Shown here piece after piece: positions 16,938 to 23,440 of a stretch of DNA of 33,324 nt. Numbering within the stretch: position 1 is the first letter of the stretch; every line of letters begins with the position of its first letter. Both the position numbers and the translations under genes were made by a program. The stretch lies in NCBI GenBank assembly GCA_028280565.1, contig JANQLQ010000135.1:1-33324 (forward strand), in the 5' to 3' direction. Under the pieces are notes generated by a model, which saw only the letters and a program-made list of their open reading frames with translations, did not search any database and was not told the origin of the DNA. This DNA comes from Fulvivirga sp. (GTDB lineage: Bacteria; Bacteroidota; Bacteroidia; Cytophagales; Cyclobacteriaceae).

Positions 16938-17711
16938 ATGAACTTTATCAAGGTTACCCAACGCTATGAGCCGCATATAGCGCTGATCGAACTCAACCGG
17001 CCCAAAGAACTCAACGCATTAAACCTCGAGCTTATGGGAGAGCTTAGAGATGCACTCAAACAACTTGATAATGACGAAGATGTTCGCGTGATCCTGCTTA
17101 CGGGTAACGAGAAAGCTTTCGCTGCCGGTGCAGATATCAAACAAATGGCTGATAAAAGCGCCGTGGATATGTTGGTGATCGACCAGTTTAGCACTTGGGA
17201 CCAGATCCGGAAGACCAAAAAGCCCTTGATCGCTGCAGTCTCCGGTTTTGCCTTGGGAGGAGGATGTGAGCTTGCCATGACCTGTGACATGATCATCGCG
17301 TCGGAAACAGCTAAATTTGGCCAGCCTGAAATAAAGATCGGGGTGATGCCCGGGGCGGGCGGTACACAGCGCTTGACCAAAGCCATAGGAAAAGCCAAGG
17401 CCATGGAACTCGTGCTGACGGGCCGCTTTTTGAGTGCAGAAGAGGCGTTAGCTTATAAGTTGGTCAATAAAGTGGTACCGGTAGAGATGTACCTTTATGA
17501 AGCGGCTCAACTGGCCCGGGAAATTGCCCAAATGTCACCCATTGCCGCGCAATTGGCGAAGGAGTCCGTCAACCGATCTTTTGAAACCCACCTCGACGAA
17601 GGACTTCACTTTGAACGAAAGAATTTTTACCTAGCGTTTGCCTCGGAAGACCAGGCGGAGGGTATGCAGGCGTTTATTGAAAAGCGAAAACCCGTGTATA
17701 AGGGGAAGTAG
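16938..17711 (+). CDS. Enoyl-CoA hydratase (crotonase family)
   Basis: 257 residues, full length for a bacterial or mitochondrial-type short-chain enoyl-CoA hydratase. The oxyanion-hole region is GNEKAFAAGADIKQM (from ~57) and FALGGGCELAM. The two catalytic glutamates of true hydratases are present: Glu111 in GGGCELAM and Glu131 in FGQPEIKIGVMPGAGG, 20 residues apart as in the rat enzyme (144 and 164). The C-terminal FAS-EDQAEGMQAFIEKRKP pattern also fits. It adds water to trans-2-enoyl-CoA in beta-oxidation or related acyl-CoA breakdown, in the cytoplasm. It is a single gene, with no thiolase or acyl-CoA dehydrogenase adjacent. A palindromic site overlaps its likely promoter. Confidence 0.93.
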   Translation: MNFIKVTQRYEPHIALIELNRPKELNALNLELMGELRDALKQLDNDEDVRVILLTGNEKAFAAGADIKQMADKSAVDMLVIDQFSTWDQIRKTKKPLIAAVSGFALGGGCELAMTCDMIIASETAKFGQPEIKIGVMPGAGGTQRLTKAIGKAKAMELVLTGRFLSAEEALAYKLVNKVVPVEMYLYEAAQLAREIAQMSPIAAQLAKESVNRSFETHLDEGLHFERKNFYLAFASEDQAEGMQAFIEKRKPVYKGK

Positions 17712-17753
17712 TAAATGACTGATCTACTTCACAAAATTAGAAATAGGAAATAT

Positions 17754-17822
17754 GAAATCAGAAATAGGAATGGACGGGGTCTTAAATGAAACTTTTAACG
17801 CCTTTTTCCTATTTCTGATTTC
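17754..17822. terminator. Long inverted repeat between convergent genes
   Basis: GAAATCAGAAATAGGAA (17754-17770) is exactly complementary to 17806-17822: 17-bp perfect arms with a 35-base loop. Shorter copies of the arm motif (GAAATAGGAAA near 17740) sit nearby. It lies between the crotonase gene (+) and the DUF6588-like gene (-) and may end transcription from both sides. Confidence 0.5.
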
Positions 17823-17885
17823 CACTTTCCTCTTTTCTCCTAAGTTATTGCTACAAAAACTTAATGAAGAAGGCCTTTGATAGGG

Positions 17886-18935
17886 TTAGTTTTTCTGTTC
17901 CCTGAAGCTGAAGCCAAGGCCTACCGTGAGTACGTTAAACTCCTGTAAGGTATAATCCGCATGTAACGTAAGGATAGCCAATTTGAGTCTTGCCCCGGCA
18001 GTGAGTCTTGGGCCTCCTGATGAAAAAGAAAGATTAATGGGATTAGAGTAAGTCACAGACTCGCCGGAGTCATTTGAAACGGTGTAATCTCCTTCTAACT
18101 TCAAGTCAGAGCTAACCGCGTTAAAACCTAATCCACCGTACAAGGTAAGTATCGAAAACTGTTTCGAGATAAGCCCTTGGAAGGTCCAGGTGTTGACATC
18201 AAATGTAGCCCGGCCGTTTTCGGTGCTTACCCCACTGCCCGATCCCTCTTCCTCGAAGGTTACTTCCGAGGAAATGTCGGTGAACCCGATGAATGCAGAA
18301 AGGTCAAAAGGCAACATTTTTATCCCGGGGATGTGTTGCTTTACATCATGCAAAATCCCAAAACCGATCAGCTTGAACGTGCCGTCGTCTTCAATGTCGA
18401 TTTCTGGGGTCCACCTGATTTTGATATCGGTATTTTTGATCAAGCCAACACCAAGTTGAGCCATGGGAACGGGTACAGCCTGTATGCCGATGGCATCCTT
18501 GACGTTAATCCCCCCTACACCGTCGAAGGTGCCGGTAAAGGTTACCCCATCTTCTTCGTAAGAGTATTGATAGGTAGGGATATCCGCATCCTCATCCGAT
18601 CCAAAAATGGTAGGAGCACGATCCCCGCTGACCAGTGTGGTGTTCTGCAGGGTAGGGGTATAAAAAAGATCATCATCCGGCACATAGGCCGCATTTACCG
18701 TAATGGTCAGGTCAAAACCTGCAGGCCTATGGGCCTTAGCGGTGTTGTACCAGCCATTGGCCAAAGAAGTCCCAAAACCAGTCATCGCAGGTTCAACGTA
18801 TCCTTCTACCAAGGTATTGGCATCTTCAAGCCCCGCTTCAAGCAATTGGTTAAGATCTTCCTGTGCCATACCGGCATAAGAACAAAACAGTGAAACGAAA
18901 GCAAACGGGATTGCTTTACATAAAAAATTTTTCAT
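17886..18935 (-). CDS. Predicted outer-membrane protein, DUF6588-like
   Basis: 349 residues with a signal peptide (1-~24, cut after GMAQ). The start of the mature protein (LLEAGLEDANTLVEGYVEPAMTGFGTSLANGWYNTAKAHRPAGFDLTI, residues ~31-77) is typical of the DUF6588 proteins of Bacteroidota. The rest is alternating beta pattern with many Gly and aromatic residues and a C-terminus of strand-like segments (LHADYTLQEFNVLTVGLGF), as in outer-membrane barrels. The molecular function of the family is not known. It is a single gene, divergent from the Fur regulator, with 360 bases between them. Confidence 0.65.
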   Translation of the reverse strand: MKNFLCKAIPFAFVSLFCSYAGMAQEDLNQLLEAGLEDANTLVEGYVEPAMTGFGTSLANGWYNTAKAHRPAGFDLTITVNAAYVPDDDLFYTPTLQNTTLVSGDRAPTIFGSDEDADIPTYQYSYEEDGVTFTGTFDGVGGINVKDAIGIQAVPVPMAQLGVGLIKNTDIKIRWTPEIDIEDDGTFKLIGFGILHDVKQHIPGIKMLPFDLSAFIGFTDISSEVTFEEEGSGSGVSTENGRATFDVNTWTFQGLISKQFSILTLYGGLGFNAVSSDLKLEGDYTVSNDSGESVTYSNPINLSFSSGGPRLTAGARLKLAILTLHADYTLQEFNVLTVGLGFSFREQKN

Positions 18936-19215
18936 TTCTAGGTTAAGTTTAATTTCAAGGTTAATTGATTGATGTTCTTAAAAGTACAAGATAATGGAAT
19001 TACGATTTAAAACGAATGTTTCATTTTTTAATATTAAAAATTAATGTTTTGTAACCTGGCCATCGAAAAGTGGCCGTCATAAGGGCACCGCGGCGCGTAT
19101 ATCAATTTTCGCTGTCGCCGAGCACACTGGGAGTCCGCAGTATATTTAATTTATAGCGTGGACTAGGGGTAATTTAGCAACAGTAAAGTGGTTAAAATAA
19201 AACACCAGTCATACC

Positions 19216-19246
19216 TTGTTCAATTAGGTTCGCTACTTTACCTTTG
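19216..19246 (+). promoter_or_regulatory. Bacteroidota promoter of the fur-ahpC pair
   Basis: TTG at 19216-19218 and TACCTTTG at 19239-19246 (full match to TAnnTTTG) are 20 bases apart, the expected spacing. The start of transcription would fall near 19253, directly before the Fur-type palindrome. Confidence 0.7.
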
Positions 19247-19254
19247 TGGAAGTA

Positions 19255-19285
19255 TTATTAATTGATAATCATTATCATTTAATAA
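19255..19285 (+). promoter_or_regulatory. Fur/PerR-type operator, 31-bp near-perfect palindrome
   Basis: The core TGATAATCATTATCA (19263-19277) is identical to the 7-1-7 Fur box known from Bacillus subtilis. One unpaired T on each side separates it from outer arms TTATTAA (19255-19261) and TTAATAA (19279-19285), again perfectly complementary. It starts about two bases after the predicted transcription start and ends 10 bases before the start codon, an ideal place for autorepression. Confidence 0.8.
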
Positions 19286-19295
19286 ATTTAATCGT

Positions 19296-19739
19296 TTGAA
19301 GGATATAGCGAACATAAGGAATCTACTTACTTCGGCAGGTTTAAAAGTGACCCACCAGCGGCTGGTCATACTGGGCACGGTGCTGGATATGGATAATCAC
19401 CCCAGTGCTGAGAAAATTTACAATTCCTTAAGGAGCAACCACCCAAGCTTATCGTTGGCCACTGTATACAAGACCTTAGAAGCATTTGTGGCAAAGGACT
19501 TGATAAAGCGAGTGTCCACCCCGGAAGGTTATAAGCGATATGATCCGAAGCTTTCGAATCACGGGCATATTTATTGTGCCAAAACCGGCGACATCTATGA
19601 TTTTTATGATGAAGAACTGGATACTTTGATCATCGATTTTTTCCGGAAGAAGAAGATCAATAACATCGTGATTAAAAACATAACAGTCCAAGTCAACGGT
19701 GAGAAGGTAGACCCTTCAAAAGATGTGACCCTTAAATAA
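19296..19739 (+). CDS. Fur-family transcriptional regulator (Fur or PerR type)
   Basis: 147 residues starting at TTG; no ATG fits, since an in-frame stop lies at 19266 and the next internal Met is at residue 32, beyond the start of the winged helix. The DNA-binding half has the family pattern (GLKVTHQRLVILGTVL, HPSAEKIYNSL, LSLATVYKTLEAF). Metal-binding residues include His89 and His91 in NHGHIYC. The CxxC pairs that hold structural zinc in many Fur/PerR proteins are absent; only Cys94 remains. It lies 31 bases before a peroxiredoxin gene, so a peroxide-sensing PerR-like role is likely, although the operator in front of it matches the Fur box (TGATAAT) rather than the PerR box (TTATAAT). It is probably autoregulated. 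Confidence 0.9.
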   Translation: MKDIANIRNLLTSAGLKVTHQRLVILGTVLDMDNHPSAEKIYNSLRSNHPSLSLATVYKTLEAFVAKDLIKRVSTPEGYKRYDPKLSNHGHIYCAKTGDIYDFYDEELDTLIIDFFRKKKINNIVIKNITVQVNGEKVDPSKDVTLK

Positions 19740-19770
19740 TGTTTAATAAATTAAAAATCTGATTAGAATT

Positions 19771-20400
19771 ATGTCATTAGTAGGAAAAAAAGCCCCGGTT
19801 TTTAAATCACCTGCAGTAATTAATGGTGAAGAGATCGTAGAAGCATTTTCTTTAGAAGATTATGTGGGCAAAAAAGAAGTGATGTTCTTTTTCTATCCAA
19901 AAGATTTCACTTTCGTATGCCCTACGGAAATTTTGGCCTTCCAAGAAAAACTGTCTGAATTTGAAAAAAGGGGAGTGCAAGTCGTAGGGTGTTCTTGCGA
20001 CACCGAAGAAACTCACCTGGCCTGGTTAATGACGGCCAAAGATAACGGTGGGATTGAAGGAGTTACGTATCCTTTAGTGGCTGATTCTGCTAAGACTGTA
20101 GCTTCTAACTTTGGCGTATTGGCGGGGGATTGGAACTATTCCGAAGAGGGTGAACTCACTTTCGAAGGAGCACCTGTAGCCTATCGCGGTACATTCTTTA
20201 TCGACAAGGAGGGTGTAGTAAGGCACGAAACGATCAATGACCTGCCCTTAGGTAGAAATATCGATGAAATGCTAAGAGTAGTAGATGCTTGGCAACACGT
20301 GCAAAAGCATGGTGAAGTATGTCCTGCCAACTGGGAAGAAGGCAAAGACGCTATGCAAGCTACGAAAGAAGGAGTAGCAGAATATCTTTCTTCACACTAG
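19771..20400 (+). CDS. 2-Cys peroxiredoxin (AhpC/TSA family)
   Basis: 209 residues, usual length. The peroxidatic cysteine is Cys50 in FTFVCPTE; the resolving cysteine is Cys184 in GEVCPANWEEG, so this is a typical 2-Cys enzyme. It also has GGIEG near residue 93 and VAYRGTFFIDKEG. It reduces hydrogen peroxide and organic hydroperoxides in the cytoplasm; its reductase (AhpF or thioredoxin) is not in the window. It sits 31 bases behind the Fur-family gene with no promoter or terminator between, so the two are probably co-transcribed and controlled by the palindrome at 19255-19285. A terminator follows at 20484. Confidence 0.94.
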   Translation: MSLVGKKAPVFKSPAVINGEEIVEAFSLEDYVGKKEVMFFFYPKDFTFVCPTEILAFQEKLSEFEKRGVQVVGCSCDTEETHLAWLMTAKDNGGIEGVTYPLVADSAKTVASNFGVLAGDWNYSEEGELTFEGAPVAYRGTFFIDKEGVVRHETINDLPLGRNIDEMLRVVDAWQHVQKHGEVCPANWEEGKDAMQATKEGVAEYLSSH

Positions 20401-20483
20401 TCATAAGCAAAGCTTACGTGGGCAGGGCCTATGGTTCTTCACCCGCCGTAACCGTACAGTGAATTCTCGTTTAGTTTGAAACC

Positions 20484-20517
20484 AGGGCTGTTCTTATAGG
20501 ACAGCCCTTATTTTTCC
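20484..20517 (+). terminator. Rho-independent terminator of the fur-peroxiredoxin pair
   Basis: AGGGCTGT (20484-20491) pairs perfectly with ACAGCCCT (20501-20508) across a 9-base loop and is followed by TATTTTTCC. Confidence 0.8.
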
Positions 20518-20547
20518 TCAAAATTTAGCGCACTTCTGCAAATTTAG

Positions 20548-20683
20548 CCTGGATTCAATGCCGTTAAGTTAAGCGTACCCATCGCACCTCTTACGTCTTA
20601 AGGTGCAATCCACCGTGCGGTTGGTTCCCCTTTAGGGGCTTTAGGGGTGAGCGTTGGCCTTAATTAAAGTCATTAAATCCAGG
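20548..20683. repeat. 136-bp element bounded by 13-bp inverted repeats
   Basis: CCTGGATTCAATG (20548-20560) and CATTAAATCCAGG (20671-20683) are complementary at 12 of 13 positions. Inside are smaller hairpins (GCACCT/AGGTGC and CCCCTTTAGGGG). It could be a small non-autonomous mobile element or a structured RNA; no target-site duplication is evident. Confidence 0.4.
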
Positions 20684-20769
20684 TTTGAGTGAGGGGTCAG
20701 CAAACGCGATGGCTGGTTTTCCATCACCCATAATACCACTATAATTCACATCAAGAAAATAGTAAGGAC

Positions 20770-21624
20770 TCAAGACTCAAAATTAGCCTTATCGAGTTTC
20801 CACCTTTTATGCGTCCAGAGGTACCCGGCAGGGTCTTCTTCCACGAGCTGCTCCGTAAGCTTAGCATAGTTTTCTAAGATCTCATGGCTTTCTTTTGAGT
20901 ACGGTGGGGTGGCCAGGGGCTTTAACTCTACCGTGTAGTACCCCCGGGATTTTCGCTTTACATGAAAAAAATAGGCTGGGTACTGGGCGGCTTTGGCGAG
21001 CTGCTCGGGCCCTAGGAAGAAAGCGGTGTCTTGGTGGAGGAATTGTGTCCAATACTTAGGTGACTTACGTCTTGGCGATTGGTCAGCTACGATCCCCAAA
21101 GCCCGGGTCCGGTCTTTGGTGCGCAACACCTCTCGCAATACGCGGCTTTTCTCTATCGGCCTCCCGCCAAATTTACCCCGGGTCACTAACATGAGACGAT
21201 CAAACGAGGCGTTCGAAAGTTTTTGATACACAGCGTCCACGGGAAAGGGTAACCTTAGGCAGCCCGCCAAAAGGGCCCACTCCCAGTTGAACTGGTGAGA
21301 AGCGATCACAATGATGGACTGTCCATGATCCGCATGCGGTTGTACATCCGGTACGTTGAGGTAATCCACTCGCCTTAATAATTCTTCTTTCGAAATGGTA
21401 ATGGCCTTTAAAGTTTCTACAATGTACTCCGAAAATCTTCTGTAGAATTCTTTAGCTACTTCTTTACGTTCCGTAGGTGACCATGTGGGAAACGCATGGG
21501 TTAGGTTCCTTAAAACTACTTTTTTACGATAGCCTATGACGAAATAGATCACAAAAAAGATAAGGTCCCCTATGAAATACAGTACAGGCATCGGGAGCCT
21601 AGAGAGAAGTCCCAGGAAAAACAT
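20770..21624 (-). CDS. LpxL/HtrB-type lysophospholipid (lipid A) acyltransferase
   Basis: 284 residues from the ATG at 21624 (an in-frame TTG two codons earlier is less likely). An N-terminal membrane segment (~15-33) is followed by RNLTHAFPTWS, and the catalytic HX4E box is in ASHQFNWEWAL (His110, Glu115). Further family features are GIVADQSPRRK and YLWTHKRWK at the C-terminus. The family transfers a second fatty acyl chain onto lipid A, or acylates similar lysolipids, at the inner face of the cytoplasmic membrane. It is a single gene, divergent from a short-chain dehydrogenase. The exact acceptor lipid cannot be told from sequence. Confidence 0.88.
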   Translation of the reverse strand: MFFLGLLSRLPMPVLYFIGDLIFFVIYFVIGYRKKVVLRNLTHAFPTWSPTERKEVAKEFYRRFSEYIVETLKAITISKEELLRRVDYLNVPDVQPHADHGQSIIVIASHQFNWEWALLAGCLRLPFPVDAVYQKLSNASFDRLMLVTRGKFGGRPIEKSRVLREVLRTKDRTRALGIVADQSPRRKSPKYWTQFLHQDTAFFLGPEQLAKAAQYPAYFFHVKRKSRGYYTVELKPLATPPYSKESHEILENYAKLTEQLVEEDPAGYLWTHKRWKLDKANFES

Positions 21625-21798
21625 TCGCAAATGTACTCTAAATTGATTGTTGATCGTCTATGGTTGTGGGATGATTGCTTCGAATGCATAAAATGCCCTG
21701 TTTTTGGATCTATGGCAGCGGACATAAGATTACAAACAGGAAGAATTTTCGTAGTGCTTTCAATTCACCTATTTTAGCGGCTTAGAATAGACTATTCA

Positions 21799-22605
21799 AT
21801 GAAGGATAAAGCAGTAATCATCACCGGGGGAACTTCAGGGATCGGCAAAGCGCTGGCGTATGAATTCGGAAATAAAGGCTCCCAAATATTCATAACCGGT
21901 AGAAATCAGCAGGCATTAGATCAAACCTTAGAAGAACTTAGGAAAAATGGGACCAACGCCGCGGGTATGACCGCCGATGTGAGCATCGAGGAAGACAATA
22001 AAAAAATGGCAGAAGCATGCATCCGTGAGTTTGGAAAAATTGACATTCTTATCAATAACGCAGGGATCTCTATGCGAGCGGTGTTCCAAGAAGTAGATTT
22101 GGACGTGGTGAAAAAGGTGATGGACATCAATTTTTACGGGGTACTGTATGCCACCAAGTATTGTTTACCTTCTATCTTAGAACGAAAGGGATCTGTGATC
22201 GGTATTTCTTCGATCGCTGGTTTTAGAGGGTTACCGGGACGAACGGGGTATTCCGCCTCCAAATTTGCGTTACAGGGCTTTTTGGAAGTTTTAAGAACAG
22301 AAATGCTCAAAACCGGTGTACACGTGCTTACGGCCTGTCCCGGCTTCACTGCCTCTAACATCAGGAAAAGATCGTTGACCGCCGATGGATCGCAACAGGG
22401 GGAATCTCCGCGCAAGGAAGAAAAAATGATGACCGCCGAAGAATGTGCCAGGCATATTTACAAAGCCACCATAAGGCGTAAAAAATACCTGGTATTGACC
22501 ACACAGGGTAAATTTACCGTGTTTATGAACAAGTGGTTTCCCGGGTGGATGGATAAATTGGTTTACAACGTAATGGCCAAAGAAGCCGATTCACCTTTAC
22601 CGTAA
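21799..22605 (+). CDS. Short-chain dehydrogenase/reductase (SDR)
   Basis: 268 residues. The nucleotide-binding TGGTSGIG is at 9-16, NNAG at 86-89, and the catalytic Ser138, Tyr151 and Lys155 are in ISSIAGF and TGYSASK. This is the classical SDR pattern; the fold oxidises or reduces carbonyl/alcohol groups with NAD(P). The segment after the active site (TACPGFTASNIRKRSL) resembles SDRs annotated as lipid or sphinganine-type reductases, but the substrate cannot be fixed. It is followed after 31 bases by an unknown gene that may be co-transcribed, although that gene has its own promoter-like site. Confidence 0.9.
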   Translation: MKDKAVIITGGTSGIGKALAYEFGNKGSQIFITGRNQQALDQTLEELRKNGTNAAGMTADVSIEEDNKKMAEACIREFGKIDILINNAGISMRAVFQEVDLDVVKKVMDINFYGVLYATKYCLPSILERKGSVIGISSIAGFRGLPGRTGYSASKFALQGFLEVLRTEMLKTGVHVLTACPGFTASNIRKRSLTADGSQQGESPRKEEKMMTAEECARHIYKATIRRKKYLVLTTQGKFTVFMNKWFPGWMDKLVYNVMAKEADSPLP

Positions 22606-22611
22606 GATTGC

Positions 22612-22619
22612 TATATTTG
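22612..22619 (+). promoter_or_regulatory. Possible -7 element before the unknown gene at 22637
   Basis: TATATTTG fits TAnnTTTG and lies between the SDR stop and the GTG start; no -33 TTG at the right distance. Weak. Confidence 0.25.
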
Positions 22620-22636
22620 TATAACCCTAAATAGCC

Positions 22637-23140
22637 GTGATCCAAAAGTATTTCCCTTTTGACAAAAACTACATCCTTGAAAAGGCCCAGCTCGACCAGC
22701 AAGAAGAGCTTATCGTTTACCTGGTGAACTATGTCAAGGCTTACTATTTGTCAAATTACAACCCCTTGGGGCTGGAAGACGATACGGTGATCGCGATCAA
22801 AGATCATCCTACAGTATATACTAAGAGGCTGACCGAATTTTACCGTAACCTCGCCGGTATTTATCGTTTTAAATATGGTCAAAACCAGTTAGAATTACTG
22901 TTTGACGGCCAGGATCATTACCAAAAGTACGTTTCAGATTGGGAAACCAAATACAAAGCATGGCTCGTTGCTTTCTGTCGACGTCCTAATTTCGTAAGAG
23001 CGGTACTGGAGCTTACCGTATTTTACCCTGGGGAAAGGAAATCGTTGCTGGCGGAAAACCGTATGAAAGCATTCATTTACCAGCACTTTGACCTTAAGGT
23101 TTACAAATACAAAGGGATAAGGGCGATGAAAGTTGCATAG
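22637..23140 (+). CDS. Hypothetical protein (167 residues)
   Basis: I do not recognise this protein. It starts at GTG and has no signal peptide or membrane span. It is rich in Tyr, Lys and Phe and looks like a mixed helical soluble protein; recurring short stretches such as VNYVKAYYLSNY and VSDWETKYKAWLVAFCRR suggest amphipathic helices. It follows the SDR gene by 31 bases on the same strand and ends 10 bases before a dispersed repeat (23150-23270). The uninterrupted frame and coding-like composition make it a likely real gene. Confidence 0.7.
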   Translation: MIQKYFPFDKNYILEKAQLDQQEELIVYLVNYVKAYYLSNYNPLGLEDDTVIAIKDHPTVYTKRLTEFYRNLAGIYRFKYGQNQLELLFDGQDHYQKYVSDWETKYKAWLVAFCRRPNFVRAVLELTVFYPGERKSLLAENRMKAFIYQHFDLKVYKYKGIRAMKVA

Positions 23141-23149
23141 AGCGCCTTA

Positions 23150-23270
23150 AAAATTAGCTTTGATAGTAGAACGTTTAATTTTGGCAAGTTAAGCTATCTT
23201 TTTAAGATGTTTCAGGTAATGAGAACCTCGTAATGAGTAGTTTCAGCGGGATTTTGTGGTTCTAAGCCCA
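23150..23270. repeat. Dispersed intergenic repeat, copy A
   Basis: 121 bases that align without gaps to 33083-33203 at 103 of 121 positions (hand alignment, same orientation). It contains blocks identical in both copies such as AATGAGTAGTTT and AGCGGGATTTTG. It starts 10 bases after the stop of the unknown gene. It accounts for a large part of the 300-base gap 23141-23440; the rest holds nothing I can identify. Confidence 0.8.
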
Positions 23271-23440
23271 TTTTCCCCTCGAAACGCGCTATCCAGCCCC
23301 TATAGGCTGCTTGCCCGCAGGCCTCAAATGGGCCGCGCTGTTCCTGGATGTCTCCCCTCTATACGTCAACGGCACTTGAATTTTTAATGAAGCCCTTAAT
23401 AGGCCGGAGAATTGTAAGTTACCTATCGTGGTTATGGCCC

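Larger units (their letters stand above)
18936..19295. other. Divergent intergenic region between the DUF6588-like gene and fur
   Basis: 360 bases. The fur-side half carries a good Bacteroidota promoter (19216-19246) and a long Fur-type palindrome (19255-19285), listed separately. On the other side, upstream of the DUF6588-like gene, I see only AT-rich sequence without a full -7 match. The middle (about 19040-19160) is GC-richer with no recognisable feature. Confidence 0.6.
20401..20769. other. Intergenic region after the peroxiredoxin gene
   Basis: 369 bases without a gene. It contains the terminator at 20484-20517 and an inverted-repeat-bounded element at 20548-20683, listed separately. 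Nothing else is recognisable. Confidence 0.6.
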
